From: Atopobiaceae bacterium
Lineage (GTDB): Bacteria > Actinomycetota > Coriobacteriia > Coriobacteriales > Atopobiaceae
Assembly: GCA_017460265.1 (NCBI GenBank)
Contig: JAFUBJ010000025.1
Span: forward strand, 1-5,231
DNA length: 5,231 bases
Direction: 5' to 3'
Part shown: one piece after another, positions 1 through 5,215 of the stretch
Layout: each line of letters opens with the position of its first letter
How positions within the stretch are numbered: the stretch's first letter is position 1
Notes under the pieces: model-generated
Told to the model about the DNA's origin: nothing
Seen by the model: only the letters and a program-made list of their open reading frames with translations
The model's database searches: none
Position numbers and translations under genes: made by a program

Positions 1-786
1 CAGGATGTTGGCCTTGCCGGGAACCGTGGACTCGGGAGCCTTGAGCTTGCCGACGCTCTCCTCGAGGGCGGCGTCGAGCTGCAGGTCACCGTCAAGAGAG
101 AGCTCGGGCGCCTTCTCCTTGGCAAGACGGGTGGCCTCCTGGACCTTCTCGGCGGTGTCGCCGCCGGCGGAGCCCATGGTGGAGTAGGAGAGCATGGCAA
201 TGACGGGCTCGTCGCTCATGAGCGACTTCCACGTGGCCGCGCTGGAGATGGCGATCTCGGACAGCTCGTCGGCGTTGGGCGCGATGTTGAGGCCGCAGTC
301 GGCAAAGAGCAGCGTGCCGTTCTCGCCGTACTCGGTCGGGGTGCACATGATGAAGAAGGAGCTCACGAGCTTGGTGCCGGGGGCGGTCTTCAGGATCTGC
401 AGCGCCGGGCGCAGGGTGTTTGCGGTGGAGTGGCAGGCGCCGGAGACCAGGCCGTCGGCGTCGCCGAGCTTGACCATCATGGTGCCGTAGTAGGTGGCAT
501 CCGCAACCTGCTCATAGGCCTGCTCGGAGGTCATGCCCTTGGCCTTGCGCAGCTCGTAGAGGGCGTCGGCATAGGCCTGGCGCTTGTCGCTCGTGGCGGG
601 GTCAATGACCGTGACGCCCGCGACGTCGATCGCGGCGGGGTCGCCAATGATGACGAGGTTGGCCAGGTCCTCCTCGACGATGATCTTTGCGGCGTCGATG
701 GTGCGCTGGTCTTCGCCCTCGGGAAGGACGATGGTTTTCTTGTCCGCCTTGGCAAGTGACTTCATACGGTTGAGAAAGTCGCTCAT
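1..786 (-). CDS. pta: Phosphate acetyltransferase (Pta), partial: C-terminus cut by the left window edge
   Basis: Pta interconverts acetyl-CoA plus phosphate with acetyl phosphate plus CoA in the cytoplasm; with acetate kinase it gives ATP and acetate during fermentation. Reading leftward from ATG at 786-784, the frame is open for 262 codons to the edge with no stop. Family-typical stretches are visible: LPEGEDQRTIDAA near residues 21-33, DGLVSGACHSTANTLRPALQ at 111-130, a CoA/phosphate-site-like FADCGLNIAPNADELSEIAI at 161-180, AMLSYSTMGSAGG at 197-209 and DGDLQLDAALEES at 232-244. Short-form Pta proteins run to about 325-340 residues, so roughly 65-75 are missing, and the protein is the short type without the N-terminal DRTGG-like extension. 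The start is supported by AAGGAGG (plus-strand 792-798) 5 nt upstream and by the MSDFLNRM-like N-terminus. An acetate kinase gene could follow beyond the left edge, which is an inference. It is divergent from glf. Confidence 0.96.
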   Translation of the reverse strand, partial: MSDFLNRMKSLAKADKKTIVLPEGEDQRTIDAAKIIVEEDLANLVIIGDPAAIDVAGVTVIDPATSDKRQAYADALYELRKAKGMTSEQAYEQVADATYYGTMMVKLGDADGLVSGACHSTANTLRPALQILKTAPGTKLVSSFFIMCTPTEYGENGTLLFADCGLNIAPNADELSEIAISSAATWKSLMSDEPVIAMLSYSTMGSAGGDTAEKVQEATRLAKEKAPELSLDGDLQLDAALEESVGKLKAPESTVPGKANIL

Positions 787-837
787 GTGCTCCTCCTTGT
801 GGTTGGCATGCCGTCATCTTTCATAGATGTATCTCTA

Positions 838-843
838 ATTATG
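838..843 (-). promoter_or_regulatory. Candidate -10 element for pta (CATAAT, minus strand)
   Basis: Read on the minus strand, CATAAT matches five of six bases of the bacterial -10 consensus and lies about 50 nt upstream of the pta start codon. No good TTGACA-like -35 hexamer is found 16-18 bp further upstream. The element overlaps the edge of a GCACGTGC palindrome, so transcription may depend on a bound regulator. The assignment is by eye only. Confidence 0.35.
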
Positions 844-893
844 CACGTGCGTTGGGTATTTGGTGCCGAATAAGTCGGTTCTGCACGTGCATG
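839..893. promoter_or_regulatory. Pair of GCACGTGC palindromes in the pta/glf divergent promoter region (candidate operators)
   Basis: The perfect 8-bp palindrome GCACGTGC occurs at 843-850 and 883-890. The second copy extends to the 10-bp palindrome TGCACGTGCA at 882-891. Aligned over 15 bp (839-853 and 879-893), the copies agree at 12 positions, and their centres are exactly 40 bp apart, close to four helical turns. Each palindrome directly abuts a -10-like element, one facing pta and one facing glf. This geometry fits two dimers of one DNA-binding protein on the same face of the helix, controlling both directions. The regulator is not identifiable from the window. Confidence 0.5.
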
Positions 894-900
894 ATAAAAT
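892..900 (+). promoter_or_regulatory. Candidate extended -10 promoter for glf (TGATAAAAT)
   Basis: TG-N-TAAAAT has the extended -10 form, with five of six bases matching TATAAT. It lies about 87 nt upstream of the glf start and would initiate near 906-908, giving a leader of roughly 80 nt. No recognisable -35 lies 16-18 bp upstream, which is tolerable for an extended -10. The palindrome at 882-891 fills the space just upstream, where a regulator would interfere with or assist polymerase. Confidence 0.4.
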
Positions 901-909
901 CTTCCGCAA

Positions 910-970
910 TGAGTGGGCGGGGCAGCGGTGTCCCGCTCAGTTGCTGTCACCAACCATGGGGCCCAGCCCC
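910..970 (+). other. Foldable 5' leader of glf with two hairpins
   Basis: CGGGGCA (918-924) can pair with TGTCCCG (929-935) around the tetraloop GCGG, with one G-U pair; TGAG (910-913) and CTCA (936-939) can close a lower stem with a 4-nt bulge. A second hairpin, GGGGC (958-962) with GCCCC (966-970), ends 4 nt before the GAGAGG ribosome-binding site. Neither has a U-run, so they are not ordinary terminators. They could modulate translation or mRNA stability. No known riboswitch class is recognised. Confidence 0.3.
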
Positions 971-986
971 TGCCGAGAGGAACGCC

Positions 987-2186
987 ATGAGCATCGAGAG
1001 CGGTCTGCCCGCATCCTTCAACCCCGAATCCTACGACGCCATCATCGTTGGCGCCGGTTACGCCGGCGCGACCTGTGCCCGCCGTCTGGCCGAGGCATGT
1101 GGCTGCAAGGTCGCGGTCCTGGAGCGCAGGGGCCACATCGCCGGCAACGCCTATGACCGCATCGACGACGCCGGCGTCCTCATCCACGAGTACGGCCCGC
1201 ACATCTACCACACCACCGACGAGCGCGTGCACGCGTTCCTCTCGCGCTTCACCGAGTGGAGCGACTACCAGCACAAGGTGCTCGCCAACATCAAGGGCAC
1301 GCTCATGCCCGTGCCCTTCAACCACGCCTCCCTCAAGCTCGCCTTTGGCGAGGAGAAGGGCGAGAGGCTCTACCAGAAGCTCGTGAAGACCTTCGGCAAG
1401 GACAAGAAGGTCCCCATCATGGAGTTGCGCACCAAGAACGACCCGGAGCTCTCCGAGGTCGCCGACTACGTGTACGAGAACGTCTTCCTGTACTACACCA
1501 TGAAGCAGTGGGGCAAGACGCCCGACCAGATCGACCCGTCGATCACCGGCCGCGTCCCCGTGTTCGTGGGCGACGACGACCGCTACTTCCCCGCGGCGCC
1601 GCACCAGGGCATGCCGGTCGACGGCTACACGCGCCTCTTCGAGCGCCTGCTCGACCACGACCTCATCCACGTTTTCCTTGACGTCGACGCCCGCGACCTC
1701 ATCTCCGTCACCGACGACAGCGTCTTGGTCTGCGGCCACCCCTATGGCGGCGACGTCGTCTACACCGGCCCGCTCGACGAGCTCTTTGGCTCCGACCTGG
1801 GCGCGCTTCCGTACCGCACGCTCGACATGGTCTTCGAGACGCTCGACCAGGACCAGTTCCAGCCGGTGGGCACGGTCAACTACACCACGAGCGAGGACTT
1901 CACGCGCATCACCGAGTTCAAGAACATGACCGGCCAGGTGGTCCCCGGCAAGACCACCATCATGCGCGAGTACTCCAAGGCCTTCGAGCCCGGCAGCGGC
2001 CAGACGCCTTACTACGCCATCCTCGAGGACGAGAGCCAGAAGCTCTACCAGGCCTATCGCGACCGCGTGCGCAACGTCCTCAACTTCTGGGTGGTCGGCC
2101 GCCTGGCTGAGTACCGCTACTACGACATGGACGGCGTCGTCGCCTCCGCGCTCGACCTGTCCGACCAGATCATCGCCAACCGATAG
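987..2186 (+). CDS. glf: UDP-galactopyranose mutase
   Basis: Glf is a cytoplasmic flavoenzyme that, with reduced FAD, converts UDP-galactopyranose to UDP-galactofuranose, the donor for galactofuranose in surface polysaccharides. The 399-residue product is near the usual prokaryotic length of about 370-400. Residues 17-27 form the Rossmann dinucleotide-binding strand and GAGYAG loop, with acidic E47 ending the second strand. RGHIAGNAYD (48-57), EYGPHIYHT (68-76), PVPFN (108-112), YYTMKQWG (169-176), TGRVPV (187-192) and the C-terminal GRLAEYRYYDMD (371-382) are the typical mutase signatures, including Tyr/Arg-rich segments that hold the UDP-sugar diphosphate. Start choice: ATG at 987 has GAGAGG at 975-980, 6 nt upstream. 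A TTG start at 852 would add 45 unconserved Cys-rich residues across promoter-like DNA and was discarded. The glycosyltransferase gene follows after 83 nt, suggesting a galactofuranose pathway. The frame is intact. Confidence 0.97.
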   Translation: MSIESGLPASFNPESYDAIIVGAGYAGATCARRLAEACGCKVAVLERRGHIAGNAYDRIDDAGVLIHEYGPHIYHTTDERVHAFLSRFTEWSDYQHKVLANIKGTLMPVPFNHASLKLAFGEEKGERLYQKLVKTFGKDKKVPIMELRTKNDPELSEVADYVYENVFLYYTMKQWGKTPDQIDPSITGRVPVFVGDDDRYFPAAPHQGMPVDGYTRLFERLLDHDLIHVFLDVDARDLISVTDDSVLVCGHPYGGDVVYTGPLDELFGSDLGALPYRTLDMVFETLDQDQFQPVGTVNYTTSEDFTRITEFKNMTGQVVPGKTTIMREYSKAFEPGSGQTPYYAILEDESQKLYQAYRDRVRNVLNFWVVGRLAEYRYYDMDGVVASALDLSDQIIANR

Positions 2187-2198
2187 GCAACTCTCTTT

Positions 2199-2228
2199 GG
2201 GCGGCCGGCCTTGGGCTGGCTGCCCTTT
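2199..2228 (+). terminator. GC-rich hairpin between glf and the glycosyltransferase (attenuator or weak terminator)
   Basis: Twelve bases at 2199-2210 (GGGCGGCCGGCC) pair with 2214-2225 (GGCTGGCTGCCC), with two G-U pairs and a 3-nt loop, and only three T residues follow (TTTCA). The stem is very stable but the U-tract is short, so partial termination, or protection of the glf mRNA 3' end, is as likely as full termination. The downstream gene has no obvious promoter of its own, which favours read-through. Confidence 0.5.
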
Positions 2229-2269
2229 CATATCGCGCCCACGGTCATGAGGACCCAGAAAGGCACCAC

Positions 2270-3304
2270 ATGAACAAGATCATCTCGTTTGGCATTCCCT
2301 GCTACAACTCGGCCGAGTACATGGACCACTGCGTCGAGTCCATCCTCGCCGGCAGTGGGTACGCCGATGACGTGCAGGTCATCATCGTCGACGACGGCTC
2401 GACCAAGGATGACACCCTCGCCAAGGCAAAGCAGTGGGAGGAGCGCTACCCCGACCACGTGAAGGCCGTCCACCAGGAAAACGGTGGCCACGGCATGGCG
2501 GTGCTCGCGGGTCTCGAGAACGCCGACGGCACGTACTACAAGGTCGTCGACTCCGACGACTGGATCGACTCCTCTGCGCTCCAGGAGCTGCTTGCCACGC
2601 TGCGCGGCTTTGAGGAGGAGGGCGAGCGCGTCGACCTCGTGATCACCAACTACGTCTACGAGCACGTCGAGGACAACAAGCAGACCACCATCGACTATCT
2701 CTTTGCGCTGCCCAAGCGCCGCATCATGGGGTGGAAGGACATCGGCCACTTCTATATCTGGCAGAACCTCCTCATGCACTCGCTGTGCTACCGCACCGAC
2801 ATCCTGCGCGACGGGGGCATCCCCATGCCTGCGCACACTTTCTACGTGGACAACATCTATGCCTTCGTGCCGCTGCCGCGCTGCAAGACGCTCTACGACC
2901 TCGACGTCGACCTGTACCGCCACTACAGTGGCCGCGACGACCAGTCCGTCAACGAAGAGGTCATGGCGAGTCGCATCGACCAGCAGCTGCGCGTCACGCG
3001 CATCATGATGGAGTCCTACCATCTGTATCGCGACGTGCAGCCGGTCCAGCTGCGTAGCTACATGGTGGGCTACTTCACCATCATGATGGCGGTGTGCTCG
3101 ATCTTTACCAAGATCTCCGACCACCCGGACGCCGAGGAGGAGCTCGCCAAGCTCTGGCAGGACCTCCACGACTACGATCGCCGCATGTGGCGTCGTTGCC
3201 GCCTGGGCATCATCGGCCTTTCGACCAACCTGCCCACCAAGGTGGGCGAGAAGACGACCCTGGGCATCTACCATATCGCCCAGAAGCTGGTCAAGTTCAA
3301 CTAG
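2270..3304 (+). CDS. Family 2 (GT-A fold) glycosyltransferase, probable surface-glycan synthesis
   Basis: This cytoplasmic or membrane-associated enzyme is predicted to transfer a sugar from a nucleotide-sugar donor to a growing polysaccharide or lipid-linked glycan. Of 344 residues, the first ~100 are a classic GT2 donor-binding domain: SFGIPCYNSAEYM (6-18), IIVDDGST (38-45), ENGGHGMAV (70-78) and the metal-binding DxD-type VDSDDW (93-98). A later acidic TFYVDN (190-195) sits where the catalytic-base region is expected, and GRDDQSV (221-227) resembles the RxxQS motif of many capsule and exopolysaccharide GT2 enzymes. The remaining C-terminal part (about 230-344) is not assignable to a domain by eye; YMVGYFTIMMAVCSIF (264-279) is hydrophobic and might be buried or peripheral to the membrane. 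There is no signal peptide. Start: AGAAAGG at 2257-2263 lies 6 nt before ATG. Adjacency to glf suggests galactofuranosyl transfer or assembly of the same glycan, but the sugar cannot be read from the sequence. Confidence 0.92.
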   Translation: MNKIISFGIPCYNSAEYMDHCVESILAGSGYADDVQVIIVDDGSTKDDTLAKAKQWEERYPDHVKAVHQENGGHGMAVLAGLENADGTYYKVVDSDDWIDSSALQELLATLRGFEEEGERVDLVITNYVYEHVEDNKQTTIDYLFALPKRRIMGWKDIGHFYIWQNLLMHSLCYRTDILRDGGIPMPAHTFYVDNIYAFVPLPRCKTLYDLDVDLYRHYSGRDDQSVNEEVMASRIDQQLRVTRIMMESYHLYRDVQPVQLRSYMVGYFTIMMAVCSIFTKISDHPDAEEELAKLWQDLHDYDRRMWRRCRLGIIGLSTNLPTKVGEKTTLGIYHIAQKLVKFN

Positions 3305-3323
3305 GCCGTTCTGTAAGACCTGG

Positions 3324-3360
3324 GAGCCACCCATGCGCACGTGGGTGGCTCTCTGCTTTT
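3324..3360 (+). terminator. Intrinsic terminator after the glycosyltransferase
   Basis: GAGCCACCCA (3324-3333) and TGGGTGGCTC (3342-3351) form a perfect 10-bp stem with an 8-nt loop, followed by TCTGCTTTT. It begins 20 nt after the glycosyltransferase stop codon and ends 12 nt before the maf start. It most likely closes the glf-glycosyltransferase unit; maf would then need read-through or a promoter I could not identify. Confidence 0.8.
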
Positions 3361-3372
3361 GTGAGGTTGCGT

Positions 3373-3990
3373 ATGATTCTTGCCTCCGCATCACCCAGAA
3401 GGCGCGAGCTGTTGCGTGCCTGTGGGCTTGAGGTGACGATTATCCCTGCAGACATAGACGAGGCGCGCCTGGAGGGGGAGTCCGCGACGGAGCTGGTCGA
3501 GCGGCTGGCGACGGCAAAGGCGCGCGCCATTGCCCGCGAGCTGGTGCCCGACGGCAAGGAGCTGCTCGTTGCCGCAGACACGATCGTCTGGGACGAGTTG
3601 GGCGACGTGCTGGGCAAGCCTCACGATGAGGAAGACGCACGGCGCATGCTCAAGATCTTGTCGGGGCGTACGCACTATGTGTCGACGGGTGTGTGCGTCG
3701 CGGCCTTTGACGAAGGGGAGGGCTGGCGGCACGCCTCGTTTGTCGAGACCACCGACGTGACGTTCTTCGAGCTCACCGACGCGCAGGTTGCTGCCTACGT
3801 CGCGTCAGGAGAGCCCATGGACAAGGCGGGCGCCTATGGCATCCAGGGGCTGGGTCGCTCGCTGGTGAGGGGCATCGTGGGAGACTATCCAAACGTGGTC
3901 GGACTGCCGGTGGGCAGGGTCTTGCGTGAGCTTGACCGCCTTGCCGGGACCGATCTGGTGACGAAGGCATTGGGAGGAAGCCATGCATAA
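3373..3990 (+). CDS. maf: Maf family nucleoside triphosphate pyrophosphatase, YhdE-like
   Basis: Maf proteins hydrolyse nucleoside triphosphates to the monophosphate plus pyrophosphate, including pyrimidine and modified nucleotides. They are regarded as cytosolic pool-cleaning enzymes, and some are linked to septum formation. The 205-residue product matches the usual ~190-210. The full motif set is visible: ILASASPRRRELL (2-14) with the phosphate-binding SxSPRR, AADTIV (67-72) with the catalytic Asp69, GKP (81-83), LSGRTHYVSTGV (96-107), DKAGAYGIQG (150-159) and GDYPNVVGLP (170-179). K82 and Q158 in the AYGIQG context fit the YhdE/B. subtilis Maf subgroup (dTTP, UTP and CTP preference in studied members) and not the YceF subgroup. 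GAGG at 3363-3366 precedes ATG by 6 nt; upstream in-frame starts would lie inside the glycosyltransferase gene. Its last 8 nt overlap the next gene, indicating a two-gene operon. Confidence 0.95.
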   Translation: MILASASPRRRELLRACGLEVTIIPADIDEARLEGESATELVERLATAKARAIARELVPDGKELLVAADTIVWDELGDVLGKPHDEEDARRMLKILSGRTHYVSTGVCVAAFDEGEGWRHASFVETTDVTFFELTDAQVAAYVASGEPMDKAGAYGIQGLGRSLVRGIVGDYPNVVGLPVGRVLRELDRLAGTDLVTKALGGSHA

Positions 3991-4966
3991 GTACGAGAGC
4001 ATCACCGACATCGAGGGCATCTACGTGGGACATGCCACCAACGCCGAGGCGGGCACGGGCTGCACGGTCATCGTGTGCCCGCGGGGTGCCGTGGGTGGCG
4101 TGGACGTGCGCGGAGGCGCGCCCGCAACGCGCGAGACCGACCTCCTGCGTGCCGAGGAGACGGTGCAGGAGCTGCATGCCGTGGTCCTCTCGGGCGGAAG
4201 CGCCTTTGGGCTTGCCGCGTCGACGGGCGTTGCCGAGGAGCTGGAGCGTCGCGACATCGGCCTCGACGTGGGTGTGACCAAGGTGCCCATCGTGAGTGGG
4301 GCCTGCCTGTTTGACCTCATGTGCGGTCGTGGCGACGTGCGCCCGACCGCCGCGGACGGGGTGGCTGCCGTGGCGAACGCGCTGGACGGCGAGCGCAGGC
4401 CACTTGCCGTGGGCAACGTGGGCGCAGGCACCGGCTGCACGGTCGGCAAGCTGGCTGGCGCCGAGCGCTGCATGAAGTCAGGCCTTGGTGAGTCCGTGCA
4501 GACCTGTGGGGAGCTTGTCTGCGGTGCCATCTCTGCGGTGAACGCCGTGGGCGACGTGGTCGACCCGGTGAGCGGGTCGGGCATCGCAGGGCTTCTTGAC
4601 GAGGCGGGGGAGAGCGTCGTGGACAGCACCGAGGCGCTGCTCTCGCTGGGCGCGACCATGCCGCTTTCGCGCACGAACACCACCATTTCCTGCGTGGTCA
4701 CCAACGCGCGTCTCACGCAGGCACAGGCCACCAAGGTGGCTCAGATGGCGGCCGACGCCTATGCCCACACCATCCGACCGACCCATACCACCAACGACGG
4801 CGACACGATCTTCGTGCTGGCGACGGGGGAGTACGAGCTGCCGGCTGCGATGCCGCTCGACGTGGTGGGCGTGCTGGCGACCAAGGCGCTGGAGGGTGCC
4901 ATCGTCGACGCTGCCCTTTCTGCAACGGGTGCCGACGGCTTCAAGGCTGCCTGCGACCTGATGTAA
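3983..4966 (+). CDS. P1 family (DmpA/NylC-type) self-processing peptidase or amidase
   Basis: Members of this Ntn-like hydrolase family cleave themselves into two chains and use the new N-terminal Ser/Thr as nucleophile; studied relatives are aminopeptidases or amide/oligomer hydrolases. The 327-residue product is full length for the short bacterial type. Visible signatures are GVDVRGGAPATRETDLL (39-55), VVLSGGSAFGLAA (67-79), VPIVSGACLFDL (101-112), GNVGAGTGCTVGK (144-156), SRTNTTISCVVTNA (229-242) and HTTNDGDTIFVLATG (268-282). By comparison with NylC (recalled: Asn266/Thr267 cleavage, Asp306 and Asp308), the predicted cut is between N232 and T233, with D272 and D274 at the same spacing (+39 and +41). 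K156 and N187 are candidate partners. There is no signal peptide, so it is probably cytosolic. GGGAGGAAG at 3972-3980 precedes ATG. The 8-nt overlap with maf suggests coupled translation. The physiological substrate cannot be predicted. Confidence 0.93.
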   Translation: MHKYESITDIEGIYVGHATNAEAGTGCTVIVCPRGAVGGVDVRGGAPATRETDLLRAEETVQELHAVVLSGGSAFGLAASTGVAEELERRDIGLDVGVTKVPIVSGACLFDLMCGRGDVRPTAADGVAAVANALDGERRPLAVGNVGAGTGCTVGKLAGAERCMKSGLGESVQTCGELVCGAISAVNAVGDVVDPVSGSGIAGLLDEAGESVVDSTEALLSLGATMPLSRTNTTISCVVTNARLTQAQATKVAQMAADAYAHTIRPTHTTNDGDTIFVLATGEYELPAAMPLDVVGVLATKALEGAIVDAALSATGADGFKAACDLM

Positions 4967-4970
4967 GGAT

Positions 4971-5115
4971 GACCCACGATTTGTGGGCCAAATAGCGTCT
5001 TCTCGGCCGATAAGGTCGTTCTCGTGACGGAACGACCCACATCCCGTGGGTCAAACTGGGCATTCTCGGCCGATTTGGCTGTCTTCGTTCCGAAAAGACC
5101 CACGATCCATGGGTC
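4971..5115. repeat. 63-bp tandem palindromic repeat: two full units plus the head of a third
   Basis: Units begin with GACCCAC at 4971, 5034 and 5097, exactly 63 bp apart. Each starts with a 19-bp dyad GACCCAC-N5-(G/A)TGGG(T/C)C. In the first two units AAA follows, and then, in register, the identical TTCTCGGCCGAT (5000-5011 and 5063-5074), which contains the 8-bp palindrome TCGGCCGA. The rest of each unit is diverged, and the third unit loses similarity after its dyad. The layout suggests a REP-like, multicopy intergenic element or a structured RNA. It begins 4 nt after the hydrolase stop codon, so it lies in that transcript's 3' UTR. Confidence 0.8.
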
Positions 5116-5121
5116 TTTTCG
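5091..5121. terminator. Probable bidirectional intrinsic terminator built on the third repeat dyad
   Basis: CGAAAAGACCCA (5091-5102) and TGGGTCTTTTCG (5110-5121) are perfect inverted complements: a 12-bp stem with a 7-nt loop. The T-run lies in the 3' arm on both strands, the usual A-stem-T form of a bidirectional terminator. On the plus strand it would end the maf-hydrolase transcript about 125-155 nt after the stop codon; on the minus strand it could back up the terminator at 5181-5215. Confidence 0.65.
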
Positions 5122-5176
5122 TCGGCGAAAGCCCTTCTCACTTCTTGGAAGAATGAGGTCCTTGTCGGCTCTCAAT

Positions 5177-5215
5177 CATAAAAGAAGAGCCCAACCCGTC
5201 ACTTGGGTTGGGCTC
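5177..5215 (-). terminator. Strong intrinsic terminator for a leftward gene entering from the right edge
   Basis: GAGCCCAACCC (5187-5197) and GGGTTGGGCTC (5205-5215) form a perfect 11-bp stem with a 7-nt loop. On the minus strand the stem is followed by TTCTTTTATG, a good U-tract; on the plus strand no T-run follows. It should therefore terminate leftward transcription, implying that the next gene to the right converges on the hydrolase. A minus-strand TGA at 5216-5214 could be that gene's stop codon (preceding codons read HRQRD), but five codons are too few to support a gene call. Confidence 0.75.

Noticed and set aside
852..986. In-frame TTG start at 852 extending glf by 45 residues
   Set aside because: It has no ribosome-binding site and its added Cys-rich sequence does not look like a mutase N-terminus. 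It overlaps promoter and operator-like DNA, whereas ATG at 987 has GAGAGG 6 nt upstream.
783..2231. A 482-codon open frame on the minus strand opposite glf
   Set aside because: Its translation is a monotonous Val/Leu/Asp/His-rich string with no domain. It mirrors the third-position GC bias of glf, crosses the promoter region, and glf itself is unmistakable.
3336..3343. A GCACGTG-like sequence in the terminator loop resembling the pta/glf palindromes
   Set aside because: It lacks the final C of GCACGTGC and lies within a terminator hairpin away from any promoter, so it is probably coincidence.
2228..3394. A 388-codon open frame on the minus strand opposite the glycosyltransferase
   Set aside because: The same compositional shadow: Val/Asp/His/Leu-rich, no motifs, and it runs through the terminator at 3324-3360.
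4971..5115. CRISPR array
   Set aside because: Only two to three units are present, the parts between the dyads are themselves similar and contain a conserved TTCTCGGCCGAT box, and no cas gene is near.
5137..5157. Hairpin CTCA-C-TTCT / AGAATGAG
   Set aside because: It is short, bulged and A/T-rich with a 4-nt loop and no T-run; it could be chance and was not listed as a feature.
4759..5175. A 138-codon minus-strand frame across the repeats, containing a 21-residue repeat
   Set aside because: The start would be TTG without a ribosome-binding site, directly after a terminator U-tract. Half of it is antisense to the hydrolase gene. The peptide repeat follows simply from a 63-bp DNA repeat being divisible by three.
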